Shown here in pieces: positions 1 through 5,835 of a stretch of 8,374 nt of DNA; position 1 is the stretch's first letter; each line of letters starts with the position of its first letter. A program made the position numbers and the translations under genes. The notes under the pieces were generated by a model. It had not been told where the DNA came from. It saw only the letters and a program-made list of their open reading frames with translations, and searched no databases. The stretch comes from JBMTVT01 sp049451635. GTDB lineage: Bacteria > Bacteroidota > Bacteroidia > Flavobacteriales > Flavobacteriaceae. The DNA lies in NCBI GenBank assembly GCA_049451635.1, contig JBMTVT010000080.1, positions 1 to 8,374 of the forward strand. Direction: 5' to 3'.

Positions 1-393
1 GTGGAGCCGGAGGGAATCGAACCCTCGTCCAAACAAGTAACCAAAGGGCTTTCTACACGTTTATTCTTTAATTGTTTTTTTGATTATAAGCTGGTTAAAG
101 ACAACCTACTTATAACTTAGCTTCTTTAGTTTTAAAAGTAAATCAAAGCATTTTACTTTCTATATTGACATTTACGATGCCTCAAAAAGGAACGCCGTCA
201 ATCAAGGCTTTCCGGAGACATAAAGCTTGTACACCTTGTGTACCTAGGCTAATCTTACTAAAATTCAGATTAAGCAGCTAAAGCGTAGTTATTCTCGCCG
301 TTTAAAGTTTGGTCTAGCCTTTTACGTGTCTCAAAACCATTACACGACGTGCTTACCATTCAATTAATCTCGCTGTCAAAACCAGTCGACCCC
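1..393 (-). ncRNA. ssrA: Transfer-messenger RNA (tmRNA), 3' end cut by the window edge
   Basis: tmRNA rescues ribosomes stalled on broken mRNAs: with SmpB it enters as an alanyl-tRNA mimic, then its internal frame adds a degradation tag. On the minus strand the 3' end shows a T-arm (GAGGG-TTCGATT-CCCTC, within 9-25) followed by CGGCTCC, A and C. The 5' end begins GGGGTCGACTGG (393 downward). The first seven bases pair with CGGCTCC over seven positions, and the third pair is G-U, the known alanyl-tRNA synthetase identity element. This fixes the 5' end at 393. Only the first C of CCA lies in the window, so about two bases are missing. A tag frame ending in ALAA lies about 95 nt from the 5' end, and the length (about 395 nt) fits one-piece tmRNAs. 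The T-arm at the edge could be mistaken for a tRNA, but the pairing to position 393 and the tag exclude that. Confidence 0.96.
270..299 (-). other. tmRNA proteolysis-tag reading frame (GENNYALAA, stop TAA)
   Basis: Read on the minus strand from 299, the codons GGC GAG AAT AAC TAC GCT TTA GCT GCT TAA give GENNYALAA and a stop. The ALAA end is the usual hydrophobic degron of tmRNA tags, read by ClpXP-type proteases. GGC as resume codon is inferred from where the frame begins after an A-rich stretch (CTTTAAAC). The tag is added after the alanine carried by the tRNA-like end. Confidence 0.93.
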
Positions 394-431
394 ATTAATT
401 AATAGTATTTGGGCGTTACCCTTTCGAGTCA

Positions 432-481
432 GGCTTTCGGCTATATCTTTTGCAAAAGCAAAAGGATACCGCCTCAAATGC
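432..481 (-). repeat. Palindromic intergenic element, copy in the ssrA leader
   Basis: On the minus strand the element reads GCATTTGAGGCGGTATCC, then a hairpin, then GATATAGCCGAAAGCC. The hairpin arms are 444-453 and 458-468 around an AAAA loop (plus-strand bases), about ten pairs with one bulged G. The order GGyATCCTTTT, hairpin, AAAAGATAnAG is shared with the element at 3431-3500. A second small perfect hairpin (AATGCC-TTT-GGCATT, 477-491) abuts it. It is not followed by a T-run in the direction of transcription, so it does not look like a terminator for the ssrA transcript. Confidence 0.55.
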
Positions 482-546
482 CTTTGGCATTCACGATTTC
501 AAACTTATAAAATTCAAAATCCATGAGTAATCCTTAACGCGGGCAG

Positions 547-581
547 CAAAGGTATCAAAAAAGTTTGTATACCCTTCCAAA
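547..581 (-). promoter_or_regulatory. Putative promoter of ssrA (Bacteroidetes type)
   Basis: On the minus strand the -7 box TACCTTTG (554 to 547) matches the Bacteroidetes consensus TAnnTTTG exactly. A TTTG at 581-578 could be the -33 box; the spacing of 23 bases is somewhat longer than the usual 19-21. Transcription would start near 540-543, leaving a leader of about 150 nt before the mature 5' end at 393. Confidence 0.6.
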
Positions 582-595
582 TACAACTATTTTAG
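564..595 (+). promoter_or_regulatory. Possible promoter of the 641-1852 gene, overlapping the ssrA promoter
   Basis: TTTG at 564-567 and TATTTTAG at 588-595 are 20 bases apart, the normal spacing for a Bacteroidetes -33/-7 pair. The -7 box has one mismatch to TAnnTTTG. It points toward the gene starting at 641 and lies between and across the boxes of the divergent ssrA promoter. The evidence is weak and positional. Confidence 0.3.
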
Positions 596-640
596 GGCAA
601 AATTTATACCAAATCACTTGCTGTCAGTAAATATTCAAAA

Positions 641-1852
641 ATGAAAATCAAATTCGCCATTATAAAAGAACGCAAAAGCCCACCAGACCGTCGTGTGGTA
701 TTTTCTCCTTCAAAATTAAAAGAAGCCAAGGATAAATTTCCAGATGCCATATTTAAAGTAGAATCATCAGATATTCGTGTGTTTCCAGACCGAGAATATA
801 TGGAATTAGGATTTGAAGTTTCAGGTAATGTTTCAGATTGCGATGTTATGATAGGCGTCAAAGAAGTTCCTGTTGAGGCATTAATTCCCAATAAAAAATA
901 TTTTTTCTTCTCACATACCATAAAAAAGCAACCTTACAATAGAAAACTACTTCAAGCTATTTTAGAAAAAAATATTGAGCTTTACGACCACGAAACCATA
1001 ATAAGTAAGGAGGGTTATCGCTTAATTGGTTTTGGGCGTTATGCAGGTATAGTAGGAGCTTATAACGGTTTTAGGGCTTGGGGATTAAAATACAACTCAT
1101 GGACTTTACCAAAAGCAGGAACACTTGCAAATCAAGATGCTTTAATTAACGAGTTAAATAAATTACAAGTACCAAACATAAAGATATTGCTAACAGGTAG
1201 TGGGAAAGTAGCTAACGGAGCAAAGGAAATATTGGATGCCATGGCTATAAAACAAGTTTCTGTGGCAGATTATTTAAACAACTCCTTTTATAAACCTGTA
1301 TATTGTAAAACTGATGTTTTAGATTATAATAAACGAAAAGACGGACGTGTCATTGATAATCATGATTTTTTCAATAACCCACAAGATTACGAGTCTAATT
1401 TTATGCGATTTGCCAAAGTAACCAATTATTATATTGCTGGTCATTTTTATGGTGACGGTGCGCCCTATTTATATACTAGGGAAGATATAAAATCCCCTGA
1501 TTTTAATATAAAGGTGGTTGCCGATGTAAGCTGCGATATTGATGGTCCAGTGGCCACTACAATTCGTGCCTCAACTATTGCAGACCCTATTTATGGTTAT
1601 GATCCACAATCGGAATCTGAAATAGATTTCAAAAATGAAAAGGCTATTGTGGTTATGGCAGTTGATAATTTGCCATGCGAACTTCCGCAAGATGCTAGCG
1701 AAGGTTTTGGAGAGCAGTTTTTACAACATGTTATTCCAGCTTTTTTTAACGGCGATAAAGATGGTATTTTGCAACGCTCCAAAATCACCGAAAACGGAAA
1801 CTTGACAGAGCGTTTTAGTTATTTGCAAAATTATGTGGATGGTTTGGAGTGA
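641..1852 (+). CDS. Saccharopine/alanine dehydrogenase-like NAD(P)-dependent oxidoreductase
   Basis: This 403-residue soluble protein belongs to the alanine dehydrogenase / saccharopine dehydrogenase (lysine-forming) superfamily. The N-terminal domain (about 1-125) carries the family lysine in GVKEVP (72-77) and FFFSHT (88-93). A nucleotide-binding region follows, with a glycine-rich loop GSGKVANGA at 186-194. Near the C-terminus, DVSCDIDGP (295-303) and STIADPIYGYDP (311-322) resemble the saccharopine dehydrogenase / lysine-ketoglutarate reductase signature in which a Cys-Asp pair and a DP segment line the active site. Family members make or split saccharopine-like secondary amines using NAD(P)H; the substrate here cannot be read from the sequence. 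No partner saccharopine-cleaving enzyme or lysine pathway gene is nearby. The ATG at 641 fits the family's N-terminus (xKIxxGIIxE type); no clear Shine-Dalgarno precedes it. The gene is probably transcribed alone, divergently from ssrA. Confidence 0.85.
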   Translation: MKIKFAIIKERKSPPDRRVVFSPSKLKEAKDKFPDAIFKVESSDIRVFPDREYMELGFEVSGNVSDCDVMIGVKEVPVEALIPNKKYFFFSHTIKKQPYNRKLLQAILEKNIELYDHETIISKEGYRLIGFGRYAGIVGAYNGFRAWGLKYNSWTLPKAGTLANQDALINELNKLQVPNIKILLTGSGKVANGAKEILDAMAIKQVSVADYLNNSFYKPVYCKTDVLDYNKRKDGRVIDNHDFFNNPQDYESNFMRFAKVTNYYIAGHFYGDGAPYLYTREDIKSPDFNIKVVADVSCDIDGPVATTIRASTIADPIYGYDPQSESEIDFKNEKAIVVMAVDNLPCELPQDASEGFGEQFLQHVIPAFFNGDKDGILQRSKITENGNLTERFSYLQNYVDGLE

Positions 1853-1876
1853 ACCTTAAATTTTTATATAAGCGAA

Positions 1877-2211
1877 ATGAATCTTGCAGAAACTTACATA
1901 TCAAAACAAATAGAACCATATAGAACTATATTATTGCAACTACAAAGTGTTATTGAAGCTATTGTTCCAAATGCTCAGTTGTATGTATATGGAAAATACC
2001 GTTTTATTATTGTAATGGCGTTCCTTTATGTTTTTTAAATCAATCTAAAAATTATCTAGATTTAGCCTTTTGGCATTTTGAGGCTATGGAAAATTATACA
2101 GAATATTTTATTGATGATAATAGAAAATCCATACGATCGTTACGTTATAAAGCGGTTGATGATATAAATGATGATGTTTTTTTATATTTTAAAAAAACAA
2201 CTTCAAATTAA
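1877..2211 (+). pseudogene. DUF1801-type protein gene disrupted by a one-base frameshift
   Basis: The reading frame from ATG 1877 gives 38 residues (MNLAETYISKQIEPYRTILL onward) and then runs out of register, stopping at 2036-2038. The next frame, from TGG at 1990, continues with WKIPFYYCNGVPLCFLN and on to LAFWHFEAMEN, SLRYKAVDDIND, stopping at 2209-2211. Together the halves make about 111 residues that match my memory of DUF1801 (YdhG-like fold) proteins: an N-terminal helix with a proline-tyrosine segment, the KIPFYY strand, a FW strand and an SLRYK motif near the end. Restoring one base at about 1990 (TATGG to TATTGG) joins them. A T7 run at 2177-2183 could hide a second slip, since a different tail (ILKKQLQIN) appears in another frame. 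The function of this family is unknown. It starts 24 bases after the upstream stop, so it may have shared that transcript. A sequencing error is possible. Confidence 0.72.
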
Positions 2212-2253
2212 TACCAATTCGTTTAAATTAATTAGAAAGAAATAATTTACATA

Positions 2254-2493
2254 TTATTGGTTGTGAGAACCATCACAATAAGGTGGGTTTTTGGTTTCTT
2301 TACAAGTACACAAATAGGCGGTTTTGTCTTCCTCAACAGAAAAAGCTAATGATGGAGTTGCTTTAGCTGCTCTGTGAGATCCATTACAAAATGGTTGATC
2401 TTCGCTATGGCCACAAGTGCACCATGCATATTTTTTATTTGCTTCTAATTCACATTTAATAGGTGTATCTCCACCACGCGTATTATTTTCCAT
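2254..2493 (-). CDS. Small double-CDGSH iron-sulfur protein
   Basis: This 79-residue protein has two CDGSH-type motifs (C-x-C ... P-x-C-[DN]-G-S-H), each expected to hold one [2Fe-2S] cluster by three cysteines and one histidine. Predicted ligands are C25, C27, C36, H40 and C62, C64, C73, H77. The second motif is canonical (CDGSH); the first reads CNGSH, with Asn for Asp at a non-ligand position. There is no signal peptide or membrane segment, so it is probably cytosolic. Two motifs in one short chain resemble the CISD3/MiNT-type layout, not the single-motif mitoNEET type. Family members are linked to electron or cluster transfer and redox sensing; no specific partner can be named. The start lies 29 bases downstream of the kdsA stop on the same strand with no visible terminator between, so co-transcription from the kdsA promoter is likely. 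Confidence 0.92.
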   Translation of the reverse strand: MENNTRGGDTPIKCELEANKKYAWCTCGHSEDQPFCNGSHRAAKATPSLAFSVEEDKTAYLCTCKETKNPPYCDGSHNQ

Positions 2494-2522
2494 AGGGTAA
2501 TTATTTTTTACTAATATACACT

Positions 2523-3341
2523 TTATAAACTATTGATGGTTTTTTTTATGGCTACTAAGTTGGTGAGTAATTTTTCTAAATCATCTAAATGTAGCATGTT
2601 GGCACCATCACTTTTTGCATTGGCAGGATCAAAATGGGTTTCAATAAACAAACCATCAACGTTATTAACCACACCAGCTCTGGCAATGGTTTCAATCATG
2701 TCTGGTCTGCCACCAGTAACTCCCGCAGATTGATTAGGTTGTTGTAAAGAATGGGTAACATCTAAAACGGTTGGAGCAAACTTTCGCATGGTTGGGATGC
2801 CTCTAAAATCTACAATCATATCTTGATAACCAAACATGGTGCCTCTATCGGTTATCCAAGCTTTTTCATTACCAGCATCTTTAACTTTTTGTACTGCATG
2901 TTTCATAGACTCTGGACTCATAAATTGTCCTTTTTTCAAATTAACCACCTTTCCTGTTTCGGCAGCAGCAATTACCAAATCGGTTTGACGTACTAAAAAA
3001 GCTGGAATTTGTAAAACATCTACATATTCTGCAGCCATGGAAGCATCAGAAATTTCATGAATATCGGTAACGGTTGGTATATCAAAAGTATCAGAAACTT
3101 TTCTGAGTATTTTTAAAGCTTTTTCATCTCCAATTCCTGTAAAACTGTCAATTCTACTTCGGTTTGCCTTTTTAAAACTTCCTTTAAAAACATAAGGAAT
3201 TTGAAGCTTGCTGGTTATAGAAACTACTTTTTCTGCTATACGCAATGCCATATCTTCACCTTCAATGGCACATGGGCCACAAAGCAAAAAAAAGTTATTG
3301 GAATTGGTGTGTTTTAATTTAGGGACGTCGTTGAGGTTCAT
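2523..3341 (-). CDS. kdsA: 3-deoxy-D-manno-octulosonate 8-phosphate synthase (KDO-8-P synthase)
   Basis: KdsA condenses phosphoenolpyruvate with D-arabinose 5-phosphate to form KDO 8-phosphate, the precursor of the KDO sugar linking lipid A to lipopolysaccharide core; it acts in the cytosol. The 272-residue chain is a full-length TIM-barrel of the DAHP/KDO8P synthase family. Visible signatures are CGPCAIE (21-27), the KGSFKKANRSRIDSF substrate loop (53-67), ITDRGTMFGY (163-172), DVTHSLQQPN (194-203) and FIETHFDP (232-239). Four expected metal ligands are present: C24, H197, E234 and D245; the H-to-E and E-to-D spacings (37 and 11) equal those I recall for the Aquifex metal enzyme. The Cys, where the E. 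coli enzyme has Asn, places it in the metal-dependent class. The ATG at 3341 gives a normal N-terminus. It probably leads a two-gene unit with the CDGSH gene. Confidence 0.97.
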   Translation of the reverse strand: MNLNDVPKLKHTNSNNFFLLCGPCAIEGEDMALRIAEKVVSITSKLQIPYVFKGSFKKANRSRIDSFTGIGDEKALKILRKVSDTFDIPTVTDIHEISDASMAAEYVDVLQIPAFLVRQTDLVIAAAETGKVVNLKKGQFMSPESMKHAVQKVKDAGNEKAWITDRGTMFGYQDMIVDFRGIPTMRKFAPTVLDVTHSLQQPNQSAGVTGGRPDMIETIARAGVVNNVDGLFIETHFDPANAKSDGANMLHLDDLEKLLTNLVAIKKTINSL

Positions 3342-3367
3342 GTGGATAAATGTGAAAAATTTTAAAA

Positions 3368-3375
3368 CAAATATA
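3368..3375 (-). promoter_or_regulatory. Putative -7 promoter box of kdsA
   Basis: The minus strand reads TATATTTG (3375 to 3368), an exact TAnnTTTG match, 26 bases before the kdsA ATG. No TTTG is seen at the expected -33 distance, and the region is so AT-rich that a chance match is plausible. Confidence 0.4.
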
Positions 3376-3430
3376 CAATTTGAAATATTAACTATTATAA
3401 CTTTTAAATGGTTAATTAAATAGATGTATT

Positions 3431-3500
3431 AGCGATAGTAACGGCATCCTTTTTTATTTTTAATGAATTAAAAATGAAAAAGATAGAGTGCATAGCGCGG
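3431..3500 (+). repeat. Palindromic intergenic element, copy between kdsA and bipA
   Basis: The element runs AGCGATAGTAACGGCATCC, a long AT hairpin, then AAGATAGAGTGCATAGCGCGG. The hairpin arms are 3446-3463 and 3468-3484 with a TGAA loop: about 17 pairs, one G-T and one bulged C. It lies between divergent genes, where no transcription terminator is needed, and shares its core layout with the element at 432-481. I recall similar palindromes scattered between genes in flavobacterial genomes but cannot confirm copy number here. Confidence 0.6.
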
Positions 3501-3524
3501 CTTTTTTTGAGTCAGCAAAAAAAG
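3501..3524. repeat. Short A/T inverted repeat next to the palindromic element
   Basis: CTTTTTTT (3501-3508) and AAAAAAAG (3517-3524) are perfect 8-base inverted arms around GAGTCAGC. The stem is nearly all A-T, so it would be a weak hairpin. It directly abuts the larger palindrome and might be its outer part. It has no obvious terminator role, because no gene ends here. Confidence 0.4.
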
Positions 3525-3569
3525 AATACCAAAAAAATTGAATTCTATTATTTATCCGTTATTTATAAC

Positions 3570-3577
3570 TACCTTTG
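3570..3577 (+). promoter_or_regulatory. Putative -7 promoter box of bipA
   Basis: TACCTTTG at 3570-3577 matches TAnnTTTG exactly and is followed by CACGC, a context much like the ssrA box (TACCTTTGCTGCCCG). No TTTG is present 17-23 bases upstream; the nearest TTG (3538-3540) is 29 bases away. Transcription would start near 3583, giving a leader of about 18 nt containing AAGG (3589-3592) ahead of the ATG. Confidence 0.6.
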
Positions 3578-3600
3578 CACGCTTAAAATAAGGCGCTATT

Positions 3601-5400
3601 ATGGCTAACATTAAAAACATTGCAATTATTGCACACGTAGACCACGGCAAAACAACGTTGGTTGATAAAATTATGTATCACTGTCAGTTGTTTCGTGAAA
3701 ACGAAAATACAGGTGATTTAATACTTGATAATAACGATTTGGAGCGTGAAAGAGGTATTACGATTACCTCAAAAAACGTTTCTGTAATTTATAAAGATAC
3801 TAAAATTAATATTATTGATACCCCAGGTCACGCCGATTTTGGTGGTGAAGTAGAGCGTGTTTTAAATATGGCAGATGGTGTACTTTTATTAGTTGATGCC
3901 TTTGAAGGACCAATGCCACAAACACGTTTTGTATTGCAAAAAGCTATTGATTTAGGACTTAAACCATGTGTTGTAATTAATAAAGTTGATAAAGAAAACT
4001 GTACTCCGGAAGAAGTACATGAAAAGGTTTTTGATTTAATGTTTGAATTAGGTGCTGAAGAATGGCAACTAGACTTTCCTACGGTTTACGGTAGTGCGAA
4101 GAATAATTGGATGAGTGATGATTGGAAAAACCAAACTGAAAATATAGAACCATTACTGGATATGGTAATCGAGCATATTCCATCTCCAAAAATAGAGCAG
4201 GGCACTACACAAATGCTAATTACCTCTTTAGATTTTTCATCGTTTACTGGTAGAATTGCCATTGGGCGTTTAACAAGAGGAGAGCTTAAAATAGGGCAAA
4301 ACATTTCATTAGTAAAAAGAAATGGAAGCATCGTAAAATCAAAAATTAAAGAACTGCATATTTTTGAAGGATTAGGGCGAAAAAAGGTAGATGAGGTTCA
4401 AGCGGGTGATATTTGTGCCATTGTTGGTTTAGAAGGCTTTGAAATTGGCGACACCGTTGCCGATTGGGAACATCCTGAGGGTTTAAAAACCATCGCTATT
4501 GATGAGCCAACCATGAGTATGTTGTTTACCATAAACGATTCGCCTTTCTTTGGTAAAGATGGGAAATTTGTAACTTCAAGACATATAAAAGAACGACTAA
4601 CCAAAGAGTTGGAAAAGAACTTGGCGTTAAGAGTAGAGGAAACCGGAAGTGCAGATAAATTTATGGTATTTGGTCGTGGTGTTCTGCATTTATCAGTTTT
4701 GATAGAAACTATGCGTCGTGAGGGGTATGAGCTACAAATTGGACAACCTCAGGTAATTATTAAAGAAATTGATGGTATTAAATGTGAACCAGTTGAAGAA
4801 ATGACAATTGATTTACCAGAAACCGTATCTGGTAAAGCCATAGAAATGGTGACATTGAGAAAAGGGGAAATGTTGAGCATGGAAGCCAAAGGTGAACGTA
4901 TGGTGTGCCAATTTATTATTCCCTCAAGAGGCATCATCGGACTTAGAAATCAACTACTAACTGCTACAGCAGGTGAAGCTATTATGGCCCACCGCTTTAA
5001 GGAATACCAACCGTTGAAAGGTGGTATTCCAGAGCGTCAAAATGGTTCGTTAGTTTCTATGGAAAAAGGTCAAGCCATACCCTATTCTATCGACAAATTA
5101 CAAGAGCGCGGAAAGTTTTTTATTGATCCAGGAGAAGATATTTACGAAGGCCAAGTTATTGGTGAAAACTCTCGTGGAGATGATATGACAGTAAATGTAA
5201 CCAAAACTAAAAAACTAAGTAACGTAAGAAGTTCTGGTGCTGATGATAAGGCTAAAATTGTACCTGCCATTAAATTTTCGTTGGAGGAAGCCTTAGAATA
5301 TATTCAAAAGGATGAGTATGTAGAAGTGACCCCAAACCATATAAGACTAAGAAAAATCCTTTTAACTGAGGTAGAGCGTAAAAGAAATAAATCTATATAA
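3601..5400 (+). CDS. bipA: Translational GTPase BipA/TypA
   Basis: BipA is a ribosome-binding GTPase of the EF-G/LepA family that aids 50S assembly and growth under cold or other stress. The 599-residue length is normal. The GTPase domain (about 1-195) shows the P-loop AHVDHGKT (11-18), switch I RERGITI (49-55), DTPGHADFG (73-81), NKVD (127-130) and SAK (165-167). A beta-barrel domain II follows (about 200-300), then two EF-G-like alpha/beta domains, including RGVLHLSVLIETMRREG (359-375) and SRGIIGLRNQLLT (442-454). The BipA-specific C-terminal domain (about 480-599) includes NGSLVSMEKGQA and VTPNHIRLRK. It lacks EF-G's domain IV, which separates it from EF-G, and its C-terminal domain separates it from LepA. 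ATG 3601 sits just downstream of a good -7 box. The stop is directly followed by the next gene's ATG. Confidence 0.98.
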   Translation: MANIKNIAIIAHVDHGKTTLVDKIMYHCQLFRENENTGDLILDNNDLERERGITITSKNVSVIYKDTKINIIDTPGHADFGGEVERVLNMADGVLLLVDAFEGPMPQTRFVLQKAIDLGLKPCVVINKVDKENCTPEEVHEKVFDLMFELGAEEWQLDFPTVYGSAKNNWMSDDWKNQTENIEPLLDMVIEHIPSPKIEQGTTQMLITSLDFSSFTGRIAIGRLTRGELKIGQNISLVKRNGSIVKSKIKELHIFEGLGRKKVDEVQAGDICAIVGLEGFEIGDTVADWEHPEGLKTIAIDEPTMSMLFTINDSPFFGKDGKFVTSRHIKERLTKELEKNLALRVEETGSADKFMVFGRGVLHLSVLIETMRREGYELQIGQPQVIIKEIDGIKCEPVEEMTIDLPETVSGKAIEMVTLRKGEMLSMEAKGERMVCQFIIPSRGIIGLRNQLLTATAGEAIMAHRFKEYQPLKGGIPERQNGSLVSMEKGQAIPYSIDKLQERGKFFIDPGEDIYEGQVIGENSRGDDMTVNVTKTKKLSNVRSSGADDKAKIVPAIKFSLEEALEYIQKDEYVEVTPNHIRLRKILLTEVERKRNKSI

Positions 5401-5634
5401 ATGCAAATATTAGGGGTTTTATGGATAGAATGGATAGGATATGCTGCCATGGCAACTGTTCTAATTTCATTCTTGATGAAATCTGTCAATAAATTACGAA
5501 TAGTAAATGCCTTTGGGTGTTTACTATTTGTGGCTTATGGCTTTTTACTACAACCAGCTTCAAAGCCTATCATTATAACAAATCTTGCAATTTTTTGCAT
5601 TCATATATACTATTTAATCCAAAAGAAAGTTTAA
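5401..5634 (+). CDS. Small three-helix membrane protein
   Basis: This 77-residue protein is almost wholly hydrophobic, with probable membrane helices near residues 7-26, 33-51 and 57-73, and a short basic tail (QKKV). The basic residues KSVNKLR (27-33) lie between helices 1 and 2. The pattern WIEWIGYAAMATVLISF followed by VNAFGCLLFVAYGF resembles small YgjV/CBU_0592-like or SemiSWEET/PQ-loop-like membrane proteins; I cannot decide between them, and substrate or function is unknown. The ATG at 5401 abuts the bipA TAA with no spacer, so it is almost certainly co-transcribed and probably translated by re-initiating ribosomes. No terminator hairpin is visible after its stop. Confidence 0.8.
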   Translation: MQILGVLWIEWIGYAAMATVLISFLMKSVNKLRIVNAFGCLLFVAYGFLLQPASKPIIITNLAIFCIHIYYLIQKKV

Positions 5635-5716
5635 TCATAAGTTTTTCTAATAAACAAAAACACAGCTACTTTATATTCTCTTAAAAAAGATGATAATGAA
5701 TAGCTAAATGATTTTG

Positions 5717-5724
5717 TATATTTG
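5717..5724 (+). promoter_or_regulatory. Possible -7 box for the flippase genes
   Basis: TATATTTG matches TAnnTTTG exactly, 112 bases before the TTG start of the first flippase gene. No -33 TTTG is seen at the right distance, and the AT-rich 5635-5835 gap raises the chance of a false match. Apart from this I see no convincing element in the gap. Confidence 0.3.
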
Positions 5725-5835
5725 ATTTCTTTAGAAAAGAATATGATAATAAACTGCTCAAATAATTTTGTTATAGAGTATTTTGTTTATTTAAATTGTT
5801 CTATAGTAAACAACAATAAATAAACTTCATATTAA

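Noticed and set aside
1..30. A T-arm and acceptor end at the left edge looks like the 3' end of a tRNA on the minus strand.
   Set aside because: No matching tRNA body lies next to it; the acceptor strand pairs with 387-393 and a tag frame lies between, so it is the tRNA-like domain of tmRNA.
604..921. An open frame of 105 codons on the minus strand.
   Set aside because: It is the antisense shadow of the well-supported dehydrogenase-like gene and shows no recognisable family.
2212..2253. Expected bidirectional terminator between the convergent DUF1801 pseudogene and the CDGSH gene.
   Set aside because: I could find no stem followed by a T-run on either strand.
3501..3524. GC-rich bases followed by a T7 run resemble a rightward intrinsic terminator.
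   Set aside because: No gene on the plus strand ends upstream (kdsA is divergent), and the bases before the T-run do not form a GC-rich stem of their own.
5760..5815. TATAGA and TCTATA form an inverted pair upstream of the first flippase.
   Set aside because: The arms are six AT-only bases with a large loop, which is expected by chance in this composition.
5635..5835. AAAAAAGATGATAATGAATAGC near 5684 looked like half of a third palindromic element.
   Set aside because: There is no GGCATCC half or hairpin at the right distance; the match is only A-rich sequence and GAT.
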